NCBI GenBank assembly: GCA_947588965.1
Contig: CANQAN010000012.1
Coordinates: 1 to 63,026, forward strand
Direction: 5' to 3'
Source of the DNA: an uncultured Helicobacteraceae bacterium
GTDB lineage: Bacteria > Campylobacterota > Campylobacteria > Campylobacterales > Helicobacteraceae
DNA length: 63,026 bases
Shown: in pieces, positions 9,577 to 18,934 of the stretch
Layout: the number at the start of each line of letters is the position of its first letter
Numbering within the stretch: position 1 is the first letter of the stretch
The notes under the pieces: generated by a model
The model's input: only the letters and a program-made list of their open reading frames with translations
What the model was told of the DNA's origin: nothing
Databases searched by the model: none
Made by a program: the position numbers and the translations under genes

Positions 9577-9634
9577 GTAAGGCGAGATTTAAGCGATAAA
9601 AGGTTAGAATTGCATAAAAGTTCAAAGGTGTATT

Positions 9635-10186
9635 ATGAGATTCAAACTAGCACACGCATCTTATATGGGAAATAAAATTGCATTAGACTTGTCAAATTGT
9701 GGCTTTGTGAGTATTTTGCACGGCTTAGAAGGAATCGCAAATGTCGCTCAAAAACTCATCACAGAAAACATTCAAGAAGAAATGCGTATTGAAGAAAAAG
9801 CAAGAGATCTTTTAGAAGAAAACATTGATGAGATTGAATTTATGCAAGCCGATGAACACCAGCTGTTTTGGCGCATTAAACAAAAATTAGCTGAGCAAGA
9901 GAATTTTATCTTGCGCTTTGAGGATCGTTACAATGACCTCGCGCACAAGATTCTTAATGAGCTTTTTGAAGAGGATTTGATTGATTCTGCGACTTCAGAG
10001 ACGCGCATTGTGAATGTGATTTTCAAGGCATTTAACGAATATGCAAAGGTCTATAATGAGCTTGAAGATATCGTGCAAGAGAGGATTGCAAACTATAAGC
10101 GCAAAATCATCTTTGGAAGCGAAGAGTATGATTTGATTTTTGACAAACTCTATCAAGAAGAGTTGAGAAAGAGAAGGTTTCTGTAG
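9635..10186 (+). CDS. DUF507 family protein
   Basis: A 183-residue, largely helical and acidic protein of the DUF507 family, whose function is unknown. It contains long heptad-like helices (EEKARDLLEENIDEIEF, RYNDLAHKILNELFEEDL) and a conserved basic C-terminus LYQEELRKRRFL. Its stop codon shares one base with the carA start, so the two are translationally coupled. This pairing is common in Campylobacterota and hints at, but does not prove, a link to nucleotide or arginine metabolism. Confidence 0.85.
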   Translation: MRFKLAHASYMGNKIALDLSNCGFVSILHGLEGIANVAQKLITENIQEEMRIEEKARDLLEENIDEIEFMQADEHQLFWRIKQKLAEQENFILRFEDRYNDLAHKILNELFEEDLIDSATSETRIVNVIFKAFNEYAKVYNELEDIVQERIANYKRKIIFGSEEYDLIFDKLYQEELRKRRFL

Positions 10187-11313
10187 TGGAGACATTGAAA
10201 AAGGCGTGGATCTATCTCGCAAATGGCATGTTTTTTGAAGCAAGGAGCTTTGGTGCGGATTCTACAGCAGTGGGGGAGCTTGTTTTCAACACCTCTCTCA
10301 CAGGATATCAAGAAATCACAACCGATCCGAGCTATGCTGGGCAGTTTGTTTGCTTCACGATGCCTGAAATAGGAATCGTGGGTGCAAATGCACAAGATAT
10401 GGAGAGCCGGGGTATTTTCGCAAAGGGAATTTTATGTCGGCACTATAATGCACACTTTTCTAATTTCCGCGCCACAGAGAGTTTGGGGGAATTTCTAAAA
10501 AGATTCCATGCCATGGGAATCTGTGGAATCAATACGCGACTTTTAACAGAAATCTTGCGCAAAAATGGCTCTATGATGATGGTTGCATCCACAGAAATTT
10601 CACAAAAGAGTGCGTTAAAGAAGGTCTTAGAGAGTAGTCCTAAGATTGAGGAGATAAACTATATTAAAGAAGTCAGCACAAAAAGCCCCTATACGCACAA
10701 ATATGGGAGCTTTGACTTCGCGCGTATGGATTATTCTGTGCCACAAACGCACAAAAAGATTCTTGCTATTGATTTTGGGATTAAACGTAGCATTTTAAAT
10801 CAGCTTGTTAGTGCGGGTTTTTGCGTTGAAGTGATTCCGCACAACTTCAATGCGCAAGATTTGATTGATCGCTTTAAACAGGGTGCGTTTCAAGGAGTGT
10901 TTCTCTCCAATGGTCCGGGCGATCCGCAGATTTTAGAATCCGAGATTGCAGAGATTAAAAAGCTCATTGAGGCACGGATTCCGATATTTGCGATTTGTTT
11001 AGGGCATCAGCTTCTCTCCTTAGCGCATGGCTATAAGACGCATAAGCTCAAATTTGGGCATCATGGCGGGAATCATCCTGTGAAAAATCTCCTCACCAAT
11101 CAAGTGGAAATCACAGCACAAAATCATAACTATTCCATACCAGAATCCATTGCAGAGATCGCAGAGATAACACATCGGAATCTGTTTGATGACACGATTG
11201 AGGGTGTGCGCTACAAGAATGCACTCATTTGCTCATTTCAGCACCATCCAGAAGCGGGTCCGGGACCTTTAGAATCCACAGCGCTATTTAAGGAGTTTTC
11301 TAAACTTCTTTAA
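10186..11313 (+). CDS. carA: Carbamoyl-phosphate synthase small subunit
   Basis: CarA is the glutaminase subunit that supplies ammonia to CarB for carbamoyl phosphate, the precursor of pyrimidines and arginine. The N-terminal CPSase domain (TSLTGYQEITTDPSYAGQ) is followed by a class I amidotransferase domain with the nucleophilic Cys in FAICLGHQLLSLA (around residue 271) and the His-Glu pair in FQHHPEAGPGP. It has 375 residues, normal length. The GTG start overlaps the DUF507 stop by one base. carB is not in the window. Confidence 0.97.
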   Translation: METLKKAWIYLANGMFFEARSFGADSTAVGELVFNTSLTGYQEITTDPSYAGQFVCFTMPEIGIVGANAQDMESRGIFAKGILCRHYNAHFSNFRATESLGEFLKRFHAMGICGINTRLLTEILRKNGSMMMVASTEISQKSALKKVLESSPKIEEINYIKEVSTKSPYTHKYGSFDFARMDYSVPQTHKKILAIDFGIKRSILNQLVSAGFCVEVIPHNFNAQDLIDRFKQGAFQGVFLSNGPGDPQILESEIAEIKKLIEARIPIFAICLGHQLLSLAHGYKTHKLKFGHHGGNHPVKNLLTNQVEITAQNHNYSIPESIAEIAEITHRNLFDDTIEGVRYKNALICSFQHHPEAGPGPLESTALFKEFSKLL

Positions 11314-11361
11314 AGAGAGATGAAAGTCGCATTCAAGTGCCAATCGGTACGCTTGAGATTT

Positions 11362-11679
11362 CTAATTTAAACAGTTTTGAATCTCTTCATCAAGAAAATA
11401 AATGTTTGAGAAGCCCTGTTGCACAAGATCGCTTCCAAGAAGCGCAACAGTGTGCCCACTGTAGCAATTAAGCAGAATCTTTTTGTCTGTCTTTGTGAGT
11501 AATTCTTCAAATTCTTGCTGTGTGGTGAGGTTTAGCGCACCTTTTAAGTGTCCATCGTTAAAATCTAAGGGCATTCTGATATCCACAATGACCCACTCTG
11601 CAGAATCCAAAATATCATTCAAATCTTCTTTATAGACAGCTTGTGCTAAGCTTTTGTTGCGTCTCCCATAATATTGCAT
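11362..11679 (-). CDS. Rhodanese-like domain protein
   Basis: A 105-residue single-domain rhodanese. The conserved IVDIRMPLDFNDGHLKGALNL segment is followed by the active-site loop CYSGHTVA carrying the sulfur-accepting cysteine. Single-domain rhodaneses carry persulfide sulfur in the cytoplasm; the acceptor here is unknown. It is transcribed alone, divergent from the small TPR-like gene. Confidence 0.88.
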   Translation of the reverse strand: MQYYGRRNKSLAQAVYKEDLNDILDSAEWVIVDIRMPLDFNDGHLKGALNLTTQQEFEELLTKTDKKILLNCYSGHTVALLGSDLVQQGFSNIYFLDEEIQNCLN

Positions 11680-11742
11680 ACAAATCCTTTTTAGAGGATT
11701 ATAACAAAAATTATGCTAAAATTGCTCCATGAAAGGTTGGCA

Positions 11743-11991
11743 ATGAAAACCCTAACGCTTGCAAGTATTTATGAGATTCAAGGGCATCGTTATGAGGCTG
11801 CGGAGATTTACAAGGCAATCTTAGAGGATGATCCAGAGAATATTGAAGCGAGAGTCGCATTGAAGCGCCTTATGAGCAATCGTAAGAATTATGGCAAGGC
11901 CAATGCAGATATGTTGCATTTATTCATACAAATGGATAGCGATGTGGAATTTAACGAATTTGAGAGGTGGTTGTTGCAATTATGGAGTTAA
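11743..11991 (+). CDS. Small TPR-like protein
   Basis: An 82-residue protein with one clear tetratricopeptide-like helix pair (ASIYEIQGHRYEAAEIYKAIL, then DDPENIEARVALKRL). ATG 11743 is preceded by AAGGTT with good spacing and begins just before the repeat; the frame extends 10 codons further upstream without a ribosome binding site. It overlaps the next gene by 10 nt and so is probably co-translated with it. Such repeats mediate protein contacts; the partner may be the next gene's product. Confidence 0.75.
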   Translation: MKTLTLASIYEIQGHRYEAAEIYKAILEDDPENIEARVALKRLMSNRKNYGKANADMLHLFIQMDSDVEFNEFERWLLQLWS

Positions 11992-12389
11992 AAGAAGCGA
12001 TTTTACAGACATTAGCGGAGATTGAGACGACAAATCCGAGCGCGAAGGATTCTGATTTCAATGAAGCACCAGAATCCCAAAAGCCCGAGAGGGACGCACT
12101 CTTGGACGTTTTGCCGACAGAAAATCACAATCTTGCACAAGCCCAAAGCGCGTATGCAAGGAAAATTGAGAAATTGGACTTCAAAAATACAGAAGATCTC
12201 AAAGAACTCCTCAAAAAACATTATCTTGAAGAGGAGAGATTCTTAGAATCCCTACAAGAGAGGATTCTCGTGCTTTTTGAGGGATTGCAATCTCCGAATA
12301 ATCGCAATATAGAGACAAAAGTGGATATGATTTTGAATTTTTTGGAATTTACACTTGCTATTATTGATGAAAAAAAGAATCAGAAATGA
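11982..12389 (+). CDS. Hypothetical acidic protein, possibly CiaD-like
   Basis: A 135-residue, charged, probably coiled-coil protein. Its C-terminal segment ETKVDMILNFLEFTLAIID resembles the domain named after Campylobacter CiaD (Cj0788). The match is from memory of the motif and is tentative. The middle is disordered-looking (Asn-Pro-Ser-Lys and Glu-Ser rich). It overlaps the TPR-like gene and ends just before a 256-bp gap that leads to arsR. Confidence 0.7.
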   Translation: MELKEAILQTLAEIETTNPSAKDSDFNEAPESQKPERDALLDVLPTENHNLAQAQSAYARKIEKLDFKNTEDLKELLKKHYLEEERFLESLQERILVLFEGLQSPNNRNIETKVDMILNFLEFTLAIIDEKKNQK

Positions 12390-12441
12390 AAAAATTTTTT
12401 CCATTTACTTTTGATTTACTATTTTTATTTATAATTTCAAC

Positions 12442-12464
12442 ATCTCAACGGGGCGAGTTGAGAT
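12442..12464. repeat. Perfect 8-bp inverted repeat upstream of arsR
   Basis: ATCTCAAC and GTTGAGAT flank a 7-nt loop (GGGGCGA). There is no T run after it (ACAAGTTT follows), so it is a poor intrinsic terminator and may be an RNA structure or an operator. The whole 12390-12645 gap shows no convincing coding sequence. Confidence 0.5.
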
Positions 12465-12468
12465 ACAA

Positions 12469-12629
12469 GTTTAACCCCTTAAGCTTGTTTTTCCAAAAAG
12501 AAAAGTTTCGCCCACTCCTCCTTTGTTTAAGGACACTTAGTGCGAGTAAGTTCTTTAGAAATATTTTTGTTTCTAGTCGGCGTTTTTCTAAATTTTTGTT
12601 TAACCCCCTAAAATACCCAATCCTCCTTT
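12469..12629. repeat. Imperfect direct repeat in the arsR upstream gap
   Basis: GTTTAACCCC occurs at 12469-12478 and 12598-12607. Each copy is followed by CCCACTCCTCCTTT (12511-12524) or CCCAATCCTCCTTT (12616-12629), with one mismatch. The spacing inside the two units differs (32 and 8 nt). The order is conserved, which suggests duplicated binding sites or a partly deleted duplication. Confidence 0.55.
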
Positions 12630-12645
12630 TTGTTAGAGAAACGTC

Positions 12646-13329
12646 GTGCTAGAAGTGCTGATGATAGAAGATGATTTGGAGCTTGCGACCATTCTTAGTG
12701 AATATTTAAAAGCCCATGATATAAATGTAACAAGTTATGATGAGCCTTACACAGGCATGAGTGCGATAAACACTCGGCATTTTGACCTCCTTCTTTTAGA
12801 TCTAACACTCCCGAACTTAGATGGGTTAGAAGTTTGCAAGAAGGTTGCAAAAGAAAAGAAAATCCCTATCATTATCTCCTCTGCAAGAAATGATGTAGAT
12901 GACAGAGTATCGGGGTTGGAATATGGTGCGGATGATTACATCCCCAAACCTTATGACCCAAAGGAACTTATAGCAAGAATCCATAGTGTCCTTCGTAGGT
13001 ATAATGCGACAAAAAGCACAGAAAATATAGATGTTTCTATTTTTCCTTTTCGTATTGATCGAGGAAGCAGAGAGATTTATCTCAATAACACATTGCTGGA
13101 ATTGACAAAAGCAGAATACGAGATTCTGTGCTTTTTACTAGACAATATCAATCAAGCACTCACGCGCGATTCTATTGCCGCGCATTCAGATTCCATAAGT
13201 CCAGATTCTAGCAACAAGAGCATCGATGTGATTATCGGGCGCTTACGTTCTAAAATTGAGAGGGATGGGAGGAGATTTATTTTCTCTGTACGTGGAATTG
13301 GCTATAAATTGCAGTTAAAAAATGATTAA
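12646..13329 (+). CDS. arsR: Acid-response regulator ArsR (OmpR family)
   Basis: A 227-residue response regulator with a receiver domain (1-118) and an OmpR-type winged-helix DNA-binding domain (about 128-225). The phospho-acceptor falls at D52 in [16 protein letters not shown]. The N-terminus (LEVLMIEDD) and the tract [32 protein letters not shown] closely resemble H. pylori HP0166 ArsR, which controls acid and urease-related genes; that identity is by recognition. The GTG start matches the H. pylori N-terminus; the ribosome binding site is weak. It overlaps arsS by 8 nt. Confidence 0.9.
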   Translation: MLEVLMIEDDLELATILSEYLKAHDINVTSYDEPYTGMSAINTRHFDLLLLDLTLPNLDGLEVCKKVAKEKKIPIIISSARNDVDDRVSGLEYGADDYIPKPYDPKELIARIHSVLRRYNATKSTENIDVSIFPFRIDRGSREIYLNNTLLELTKAEYEILCFLLDNINQALTRDSIAAHSDSISPDSSNKSIDVIIGRLRSKIERDGRRFIFSVRGIGYKLQLKND

Positions 13330-14563
13330 ATCCCTTTTTTTTAAAATTTCTATTTTGTTTGTGGTGTCAATCATTGGATTGAGCGCGTTTTCTTACTATT
13401 TTATCCGCGAAGAGATTCAAAGAGTTTCTTTAGAAAATCAACTCAAATACAATCAATTTCTAGCGACAATTAATCAGCTTGTGCGCTTCGGTGGAGATAT
13501 GGGGTTGATAGAAAAATACCTCAAAGAGCTTGATTTGCAGCCCATCACAAAGCGCGATATTTTAGAGCAATTTCAAAGTCATTTGACACAAGATTTAAGC
13601 AGTGGCATCGTGGCAAAAATCATAAAACAAGAGGATAGCGTTTATTTGCTGCTTCAAACGCCAATAGAATGGAAGCTCTATGGGGATTTGCATCCTGATA
13701 AGCTGTTTAATTACTATTTGATTGTTTTTTGTGCATTTTTGATTGTGATTTTTTTGTTTGTTTTGGTGATTAAAAGCATTTTGCCCCTCAAAACATTGCG
13801 TAAGGAAATCAGAAAATTTGCTAATGGACAATCGGATATTTCTTGCAAGATTGACCAAAATGACGAGATAGGCGAACTCTCGCGCGAGTTTGAAAATGCG
13901 GTGAAAAAGATTGACGCGCTCAATCAATCGCGACATTTATTTTTGCGCACAATTATGCACGAGCTTAAAACACCCTTGACAAAGGGCAGAATCACGGTGG
14001 AGATGCTGAAAGATTCTGTTTATAAAGAGCGCCTTTGCAATGTCTTTGATCGCCTCAATAACCTCATTAATGAATTTGCAAAGATTGAAGAGTTGAGTTC
14101 TAAAAACTATCATCTTAACAAACAAGACTATTTTTTAAAAGAGATTTTAGAACGTGTTTTTGCGATGTTGCTCCTAGACCATGCGCAAATCCAGAATCTC
14201 TGCATCCTGCCACGTGAAGATTTTGTTGTACATTGTGATTTTGAAATGCTCACACTCGCGGTGAAAAATTTAATTGACAATGCGCTAAAATACAAGACAA
14301 AAGGCAAGGTTGAGATTGAAATTGAGGATTCTCATTTGGTGGTGAGCAATTTTGGTCCCCCCTTGCCCTATGCGCTTGATGCGCTCTCTAAGCCATTTTT
14401 CAAGGATTCTCACTCCAGCAAAGATGGCGGACTTGGGCTTGGAATCTATATTGTAAAAAACACATTAGAATCGCAAGGCTTGTCTCTGCGCTATGCACAT
14501 ATTTTGGAGAAAAATAGATTTATCATAGCAGATGTGATAAAAATTCAAAACAAAGGAAAGTGA
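13322..14563 (+). CDS. arsS: Acid-sensing histidine kinase ArsS
   Basis: A 413-residue membrane sensor kinase paired with ArsR. TM helices lie near residues 7-27 and 135-155 and bracket a roughly 105-residue periplasmic sensor. HAMP (about 155-205), an H-box with H213 in [14 protein letters not shown] and the ATPase domain with [10 protein letters not shown] and [12 protein letters not shown] follow. In H. pylori ArsS senses low pH through the periplasmic part. The 3' end overlaps hemB by ATGA, as in H. pylori. The first codons contain a T8 run at 13335-13342. Confidence 0.92.
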   Translation: MIKSLFFKISILFVVSIIGLSAFSYYFIREEIQRVSLENQLKYNQFLATINQLVRFGGDMGLIEKYLKELDLQPITKRDILEQFQSHLTQDLSSGIVAKIIKQEDSVYLLLQTPIEWKLYGDLHPDKLFNYYLIVFCAFLIVIFLFVLVIKSILPLKTLRKEIRKFANGQSDISCKIDQNDEIGELSREFENAVKKIDALNQSRHLFLRTIMHELKTPLTKGRITVEMLKDSVYKERLCNVFDRLNNLINEFAKIEELSSKNYHLNKQDYFLKEILERVFAMLLLDHAQIQNLCILPREDFVVHCDFEMLTLAVKNLIDNALKYKTKGKVEIEIEDSHLVVSNFGPPLPYALDALSKPFFKDSHSSKDGGLGLGIYIVKNTLESQGLSLRYAHILEKNRFIIADVIKIQNKGK

Positions 14564-15537
14564 TGTTTAGACGTTTAAGAAGAATGCGCTTGAATCCTGT
14601 CGTGCGGAATCTCGTAGAGGAGACCGTTGTACGCAAGGAGGATTTTATCTATCCTCTTTTTGTCACGCATGGAAGCGGGGTGAAAAATGCCATTGCTACC
14701 ATGCCTGATGTCTATCAGTTGAGCATTGATAATGTCTTAAAAGAGTGTGAAGAGCTAGAATCTTTAGGAATTTCTGCAATCATGCTCTTTGGGATTCCAG
14801 CCTTCAAAGACAGCGTAGGTTCGGAAGCATTGAGTGAAGAGGGTATTATCGCACAGACTTTGCGCTCTCTTAAAAAGCATTTTCCACATTTATTGCTCTG
14901 CGTGGATTTGTGCTTTTGTGAATACACAGATCATGGGCATTGCGGAATCCTTAATGAAAAATTACAGAGTGTGGATAATGATCTCACGTTAGAGATTCTC
15001 AACAAACAGGCCCTCATTCTTGCTCAAGCGGGAGCAGATGTGATTGCGCCTAGCACAATGATGGATGGAATGATAGAATCTTTGCGCAAGGCTCTGGATG
15101 AAAATGGCTTTTCACACATTCCGCTTATGAGCTATTCTACGAAGTTTGCAAGCGGTTATTATGGACCTTTCCGCGATGTCGCGCAAAGCACTCCAAGTTT
15201 TGGCGATCGTAAAAGTTATCAGCAAAATCCCGCAAATCGTAGAGAGGCGCTTTTAGAAAGTTTAGAAGATGAGAGACAGGGGGCGGATATTTTAATGGTT
15301 AAACCCACTCTTGCCTATTTGGACATTGTACGTGACATTAGGGAGCACACGCTCTTGCCTCTTGCGGTGTATAATGTGAGCGGGGAATATGCGATGTTGA
15401 AGTTTGCGCAAAAAAACAATTTGATTGATTATGAGCGCGTTTTACTAGAGACTATGATAAGCTTTAAGCGCGCAGGAGCGGACATTATCATAAGTTATCA
15501 TGCAAAAGAAGTGGCGCGACTGCTAAGAAATGAGTAA
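14563..15537 (+). CDS. hemB: Delta-aminolevulinic acid dehydratase
   Basis: HemB condenses two aminolevulinates to porphobilinogen in haem synthesis. The cysteine-rich metal site [14 protein letters not shown], the [17 protein letters not shown] lysine region and the Schiff-base lysine in [10 protein letters not shown] are all present. At 324 residues it has the usual length. ATG 14563 overlaps the arsS stop (ATGA), so it forms an operon with arsRS, the same order as in H. pylori. Confidence 0.97.
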   Translation: MFRRLRRMRLNPVVRNLVEETVVRKEDFIYPLFVTHGSGVKNAIATMPDVYQLSIDNVLKECEELESLGISAIMLFGIPAFKDSVGSEALSEEGIIAQTLRSLKKHFPHLLLCVDLCFCEYTDHGHCGILNEKLQSVDNDLTLEILNKQALILAQAGADVIAPSTMMDGMIESLRKALDENGFSHIPLMSYSTKFASGYYGPFRDVAQSTPSFGDRKSYQQNPANRREALLESLEDERQGADILMVKPTLAYLDIVRDIREHTLLPLAVYNVSGEYAMLKFAQKNNLIDYERVLLETMISFKRAGADIIISYHAKEVARLLRNE

Positions 15538-15584
15538 CTTTGCAAAATTCTCACACATTAAACAAAAATTTTAGCAAAATGCGT

Positions 15585-15590
15585 TATAAT
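15585..15590 (+). promoter_or_regulatory. -10 box of atpE
   Basis: TATAAT in ATGCGTTATAATCCGG lies about 70 nt upstream of the atpE ATG and predicts a leader of roughly 60 nt. The leader contains CAAAGT (15601-15606) and ACTTTG (15633-15638), which could pair. Confidence 0.6.
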
Positions 15591-15660
15591 CCGGATTCAA
15601 CAAAGTGTTAAGTAGGGGACAGAACCGAACGGACTTTGGAATCTTAAATAGGAGTTTGTT

Positions 15661-15966
15661 ATGAAAAAGTTGCTTTTAGTGTTTTTTGCTCTAGCAGGTA
15701 TAGCTTTTGCCGCAGAGGGAAATGAGATGCTATTGTCTTATTCAGCACTTGCAGCGGGTGTTGGTTTGGGTATTGCGGCACTTGGTGGTGCGATCGGTAT
15801 GGGAAATACAGCGTCTGCTACAATTTCTGGTATGGCTAGAAATCCCGGTGTTGGCGGCAAATTAATGACAACAATGTTCATTGCTTTGGCGATGATTGAA
15901 GCGCAAGTTATTTATACACTCGTTGTTGCGCTTGTTTTAATGTATGCAAATCCATTTTTGGGTTAG
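15661..15966 (+). CDS. atpE: ATP synthase F0 subunit c
   Basis: The c-ring subunit of the F-type ATP synthase. This 101-residue form has an extra N-terminal hydrophobic leader (about 1-18, ending AFAAEG) typical of Campylobacterota, then two membrane helices joined by the polar ARNPG loop (59-63). The proton-binding carboxylate is E80 in ALAMIEAQVIY. As in other Campylobacterota it stands apart from the main atp operon. The ribosome binding site is TAGGAG. Confidence 0.96.
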   Translation: MKKLLLVFFALAGIAFAAEGNEMLLSYSALAAGVGLGIAALGGAIGMGNTASATISGMARNPGVGGKLMTTMFIALAMIEAQVIYTLVVALVLMYANPFLG

Positions 15967-15973
15967 TTGATTT

Positions 15974-15998
15974 TCTCAAAGATCTTGGATCTTTGAGA
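15974..15998 (+). terminator. Perfect 11-bp hairpin between atpE and tRNA-Leu
   Basis: TCTCAAAGATC and GATCTTTGAGA form an 11-bp stem with a 3-nt loop 7 nt after the atpE stop. No T run follows and tRNA-Leu starts 3 nt later. It could attenuate or mark RNA processing between atpE mRNA and the tRNA rather than act as a classical terminator. Confidence 0.5.
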
Positions 15999-16001
15999 AC
16001 T

Positions 16002-16085
16002 GCGCTGGTGGTGGAATGGTAGACACACCATCTTGAGGGGGTGGCGGGGCGACCCGTGCGAGTTCAAGTCTCGCTCAGCGCACCA
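16002..16085 (+). tRNA. tRNA-Leu (GAG)
   Basis: An 84-nt gene including an encoded CCA. The acceptor stem pairs GCGCTGG with TCAGCGC. The anticodon loop TTGAGGG gives anticodon GAG between stems CCATC and GGTGG. A class II variable arm (GGCGGGGCGACCCGT) and T arm GTTCAAGTC follow. Confidence 0.93.
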
Positions 16086-16312
16086 TTTCTTTTGCTTGAT
16101 TGATTATTGCTTCTTATAATTTCTTATGAATCCCTTGTGAGCTTATGCTTCTTGTTTGATTGGTTCTCTTTTTTGCGCTATTTTGTTTGTGTTTGAATTC
16201 TGTGAAATGCAAAATGCATAAAGCCTTTTTAAATTTAAGCGTTTATAGGGGAGCGTTGAGGGGCTTATACTCAAAGGAGTTTGCGCATTTGTTGCAATGG
16301 CAGTGTTTTTAT
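16086..16312. other. Intergenic region between two tRNA genes
   Basis: About 230 nt without a credible gene. Short open frames here lack ribosome binding sites and run into tRNA-Glu. Only the tRNA-Glu promoter at the right end is recognisable. Confidence 0.5.
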
Positions 16313-16320
16313 GCTAAAAT
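16313..16320 (+). promoter_or_regulatory. -10 box of tRNA-Glu
   Basis: GCTAAAAT ends 5 nt before the first base of tRNA-Glu. This is the Campylobacterota extended -10 form, and its position suggests that transcription starts at or next to the mature 5' end. Confidence 0.5.
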
Positions 16321-16325
16321 CCTCC

Positions 16326-16401
16326 GACCCTTTCATCTAGTGGCCAAGGATAATGCTCTTTCACGGCATAAACGGAAGTTCAAATCTTCCAAGGGTCGCC
16401 A
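16326..16401 (+). tRNA. tRNA-Glu (TTC)
   Basis: A 76-nt gene with encoded CCA. The acceptor stem pairs GACCCTT with AAGGGTC. The anticodon loop CTTTCAC carries TTC. D arm (CATCTAGTGGCCAAGG) and T arm (GGAAGTTCAAATCTTCC) are regular. Confidence 0.94.
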
Positions 16402-16449
16402 TAGATTGTGAATCTTGTATTTTGTGAGATTGATTGAGCAAAAATGCAC

Positions 16450-18237
16450 TCACAATTTGTCTTTTTCACTTCCTGTAAATTTTTCCATTGTGATAGAGGT
16501 GTTAGAATTAATGTCTTTGCGCCCCATCACCTTATAAAAAGTCAAACACAGAATCTTAAAATCCAGCCAAAAGCCTATGTGATCGACATACCAAACATCA
16601 AGTTTGAATTTTTCTTCCCAACTGATTGCATTGCGACCATTGACTTGCGCCCAACCTGTGATTCCGGGCTTGACTTCATGACGTCGCGCTTGTGTCTTAG
16701 AATAGAGGGGGAGGTATTCCACAAGCAAGGGTCTAGGACCAATAAAGCTCATTGTGCCATTTAAGACATTAAAGAGCTGTGGCAACTCATCAAGACTGCT
16801 TTTGCGTATAAGTTTGCCAAAGCCCTTGAGACGTTCCTCATCAGGAAGCAATTCTCCATTCAAATCACGTTCATTACTCATTGTGCGGAATTTGTAGATT
16901 GTGAATACTTTTCCATCTTTGCCCGGCCTTTGTTGCGTGAAGAAAATAGGGGAACCAAGCTTTATGTAAATGAGCAACGCGACAACAATTAAAATAGGGG
17001 AAAAGATGAGCAAAAGAATAAGACTGAAAGAAAAATCCAAAATCGGCTTAATAAAATTTGGGTAGAATGTGCTTTTTTGCGGTGTTTTAAGCACTTCTTC
17101 ATAGAGAGCTAAATATTCTTTGACAATAGATTCCACACTAAATTCCGCAGAAATCTTCTCCCTACTTGCTGCGCCAAATTGTGTGCGCAACTGCGGATTC
17201 TCACAGAGTTTTTCTATCGCTTCTGCAAGTGTATCTGTCGCGCCAACCTCTACGAGGAATCCATTTTTTCCATGTTCTACGACTTCCTTGCAACCAACCG
17301 CATTTGTCGTAACGATAGGCTTTGCCATACTTCCCGCCTCTAAAAGTGTGCGCGGAATCCCCTCCCTGTAGCTTGGCAGGACGAATACATCGCAGATTCC
17401 AATGAGTTCTCTAATATCCTTTCTCTCTCCCAAATATATCACATCTTCAGAGCTTGTGAGGAATTCTGCGCTTATGGGGGCAATATTTCCACAATCCACG
17501 CCACCAACATACAAAAACACATAATGAGGATGCTTTTTTTTTAGAATCTGCGCAGACTTGTAATATTCTTTCACACCCTTATGAGCGATTGCGCGCGCTA
17601 TCATTAGGACGATAACAGAATCTTGTGTGATATTATGGTGGGACAAAAAGCCTTGTTTAAATTGTTGCGATTCCTGTGCGCTTAGGGGCAGAAAGTCTTT
17701 TGTATTAATCCCCGAGCCCTTAATGAGTGCGGACTTTCTTCTCTCTAATAAGCCCTTTTTGACAAACAATTCTAAGTCATCACTATTTTGAAACAAAACT
17801 TTTTTTGAGATTTTAAAAGAAAAATAACTGAGGAATTCTATGACAAAGCGGAAAAATCTAGCTTTCTTACTTGTTTCAATATAGAAACTGCCCAGACCCG
17901 TCAAGCTGTTAATCACATAGGGGATTCCAGCGCATTTTGCGGCAAATGCGCCGTAGATATTTGGCTTTAACATAAAGGTATGAATGAGATCGGGACGCGT
18001 TTCTTTTAGGATTGAAGTGATTTCTAATATCGTCTTTAGCGCACCAAAAGGATTGAGACTGCTGCGATTAATGTGATATTCTATGGCTTGGATTCCAAAG
18101 TTGGCAAATTTTTCAAAATCTTTCCCTTTAGGAATCAGGGCGATAACTTGATGTCCTTGCTCTTTGAGAGCTAACATCACGGGCAAACGGAATCTTAAGA
18201 GATTGGAATCTGTGTGTGAGAGGAAGAGAATTTTCAT
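16450..18237 (-). CDS. Fused PglA-like glycosyltransferase and PglC-like phosphoglycosyl transferase
   Basis: One 595-residue frame joins two enzymes of the Campylobacter pgl pathway. Residues 1-375 are a GT4 glycosyltransferase like PglA ([19 protein letters not shown] at the start, [18 protein letters not shown] for donor binding). Residues about 385-595 are a monotopic phosphoglycosyl transferase like PglC: a hydrophobic re-entrant helix ([19 protein letters not shown]), [20 protein letters not shown], the catalytic Asp-Glu in SLDELPQ and GPRPLL. PglC adds phospho-sugar to undecaprenyl phosphate and PglA adds the next sugar, so the fusion could perform two consecutive steps. ATG 18237 has AAAAGGG upstream; the frame extends seven codons further. 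No other pgl gene is nearby. Confidence 0.92.
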   Translation of the reverse strand: MKILFLSHTDSNLLRFRLPVMLALKEQGHQVIALIPKGKDFEKFANFGIQAIEYHINRSSLNPFGALKTILEITSILKETRPDLIHTFMLKPNIYGAFAAKCAGIPYVINSLTGLGSFYIETSKKARFFRFVIEFLSYFSFKISKKVLFQNSDDLELFVKKGLLERRKSALIKGSGINTKDFLPLSAQESQQFKQGFLSHHNITQDSVIVLMIARAIAHKGVKEYYKSAQILKKKHPHYVFLYVGGVDCGNIAPISAEFLTSSEDVIYLGERKDIRELIGICDVFVLPSYREGIPRTLLEAGSMAKPIVTTNAVGCKEVVEHGKNGFLVEVGATDTLAEAIEKLCENPQLRTQFGAASREKISAEFSVESIVKEYLALYEEVLKTPQKSTFYPNFIKPILDFSFSLILLLIFSPILIVVALLIYIKLGSPIFFTQQRPGKDGKVFTIYKFRTMSNERDLNGELLPDEERLKGFGKLIRKSSLDELPQLFNVLNGTMSFIGPRPLLVEYLPLYSKTQARRHEVKPGITGWAQVNGRNAISWEEKFKLDVWYVDHIGFWLDFKILCLTFYKVMGRKDINSNTSITMEKFTGSEKDKL

Positions 18238-18396
18238 TGTTTGCCCTTTTAATGACATTTTGTGTAATTATAACATTTAAATATTTCTGTTTGACTTTTG
18301 TCGCCTTTTCAAATGGATTTGCTCACCTTGGAATCCCGTAAAAATGCGCAGATTAGGATCGCAAATATGCTTTGTCATATAAAAGTGCATATGTGT

Positions 18397-18402
18397 TATA
18401 AT
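18397..18402 (+). promoter_or_regulatory. -10 box of the hot-dog protein gene
   Basis: TATAAT in ATGTGTTATAATTCC lies 28 nt before the ATG at 18431. Confidence 0.55.
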
Positions 18403-18430
18403 TCCTTATCTTAAAAGAGTGAGTGGATCT

Positions 18431-18907
18431 ATGGATGAAGAATTACTAAATGGCGAGGATGACTTTTTAAATAAGCCCGATAATGATGCGGTGATTCAAA
18501 AGGCGTGTTTGCATATCAATCCAAGTAATGGGGCAATTAAAGAACAAAAACGTGGCAAAGCATCGGTGTTATTGGAAGCGACAAATAAAATGGCATTAGA
18601 CAAGAATGGACTTATCCATTCGGGCTATTTGTTTTCAAGTGCTGCATATAGCGCACTTTTAGCTGTGAATGAACCGAATGCAATTGTGATTGGCGCGGAG
18701 ATCAAGTTTCTAGCTCCTATTGAAATAGGCAATGAAATTCTCTTTAAGGCCGAAACTTTGCAAGAAGATACAAAGAAACGTGAGATTAAAGTTGAGGGCT
18801 TTGTACTTGATATTAAAATCTTTGATGCAATGATTTTTGTCGCTGTGTTTGAAAGGCATGTTTTGAGTTTGCACATCACAAAAGAAATGGAAAAGAAGAT
18901 GGGTTGA
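18431..18907 (+). CDS. Hot-dog fold thioesterase-like protein
   Basis: A 158-residue protein whose residues 40-150 show a hot-dog pattern: HSGYLFSSAAYSALLAVN (central helix), VIGAEIKFLAPIEIGNEILFKAE and VEGFVLDIKIFDAMIFVAVFERHVL strands. The first 35 residues are acidic and likely flexible. Families with this fold hydrolyse acyl-CoA or, as in FapR, sense malonyl-CoA; no DNA-binding domain is present, so a thioesterase is more likely. The substrate is unknown. The next gene starts 27 nt downstream. Confidence 0.75.
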   Translation: MDEELLNGEDDFLNKPDNDAVIQKACLHINPSNGAIKEQKRGKASVLLEATNKMALDKNGLIHSGYLFSSAAYSALLAVNEPNAIVIGAEIKFLAPIEIGNEILFKAETLQEDTKKREIKVEGFVLDIKIFDAMIFVAVFERHVLSLHITKEMEKKMG

Positions 18908-18934
18908 TTTTCTTAAATCGGAGGTTTGAGTTCT

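Noticed and set aside
12386..12652. 88-codon open frame between the CiaD-like gene and arsR
   Set aside because: No ribosome binding site, overlap with both neighbours and a composition of a random AT-rich frame; the stretch is better read as a regulatory gap.
13335..13342. T8 near the start of arsS as a phase-variation tract
   Set aside because: H. pylori arsS varies through a C tract near its 3' end; this T8 encodes an ordinary LFF in TM1 and is within the length common in AT-rich DNA.
15601..15638. atpE leader pairing (CAAAGT with ACTTTG) as a riboswitch
   Set aside because: Only a 6-bp stem with a 26-nt loop; no known riboswitch core was recognised.
16160..16411. 83-codon open frame upstream of tRNA-Glu
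   Set aside because: It runs through the tRNA-Glu gene and has no ribosome binding site.
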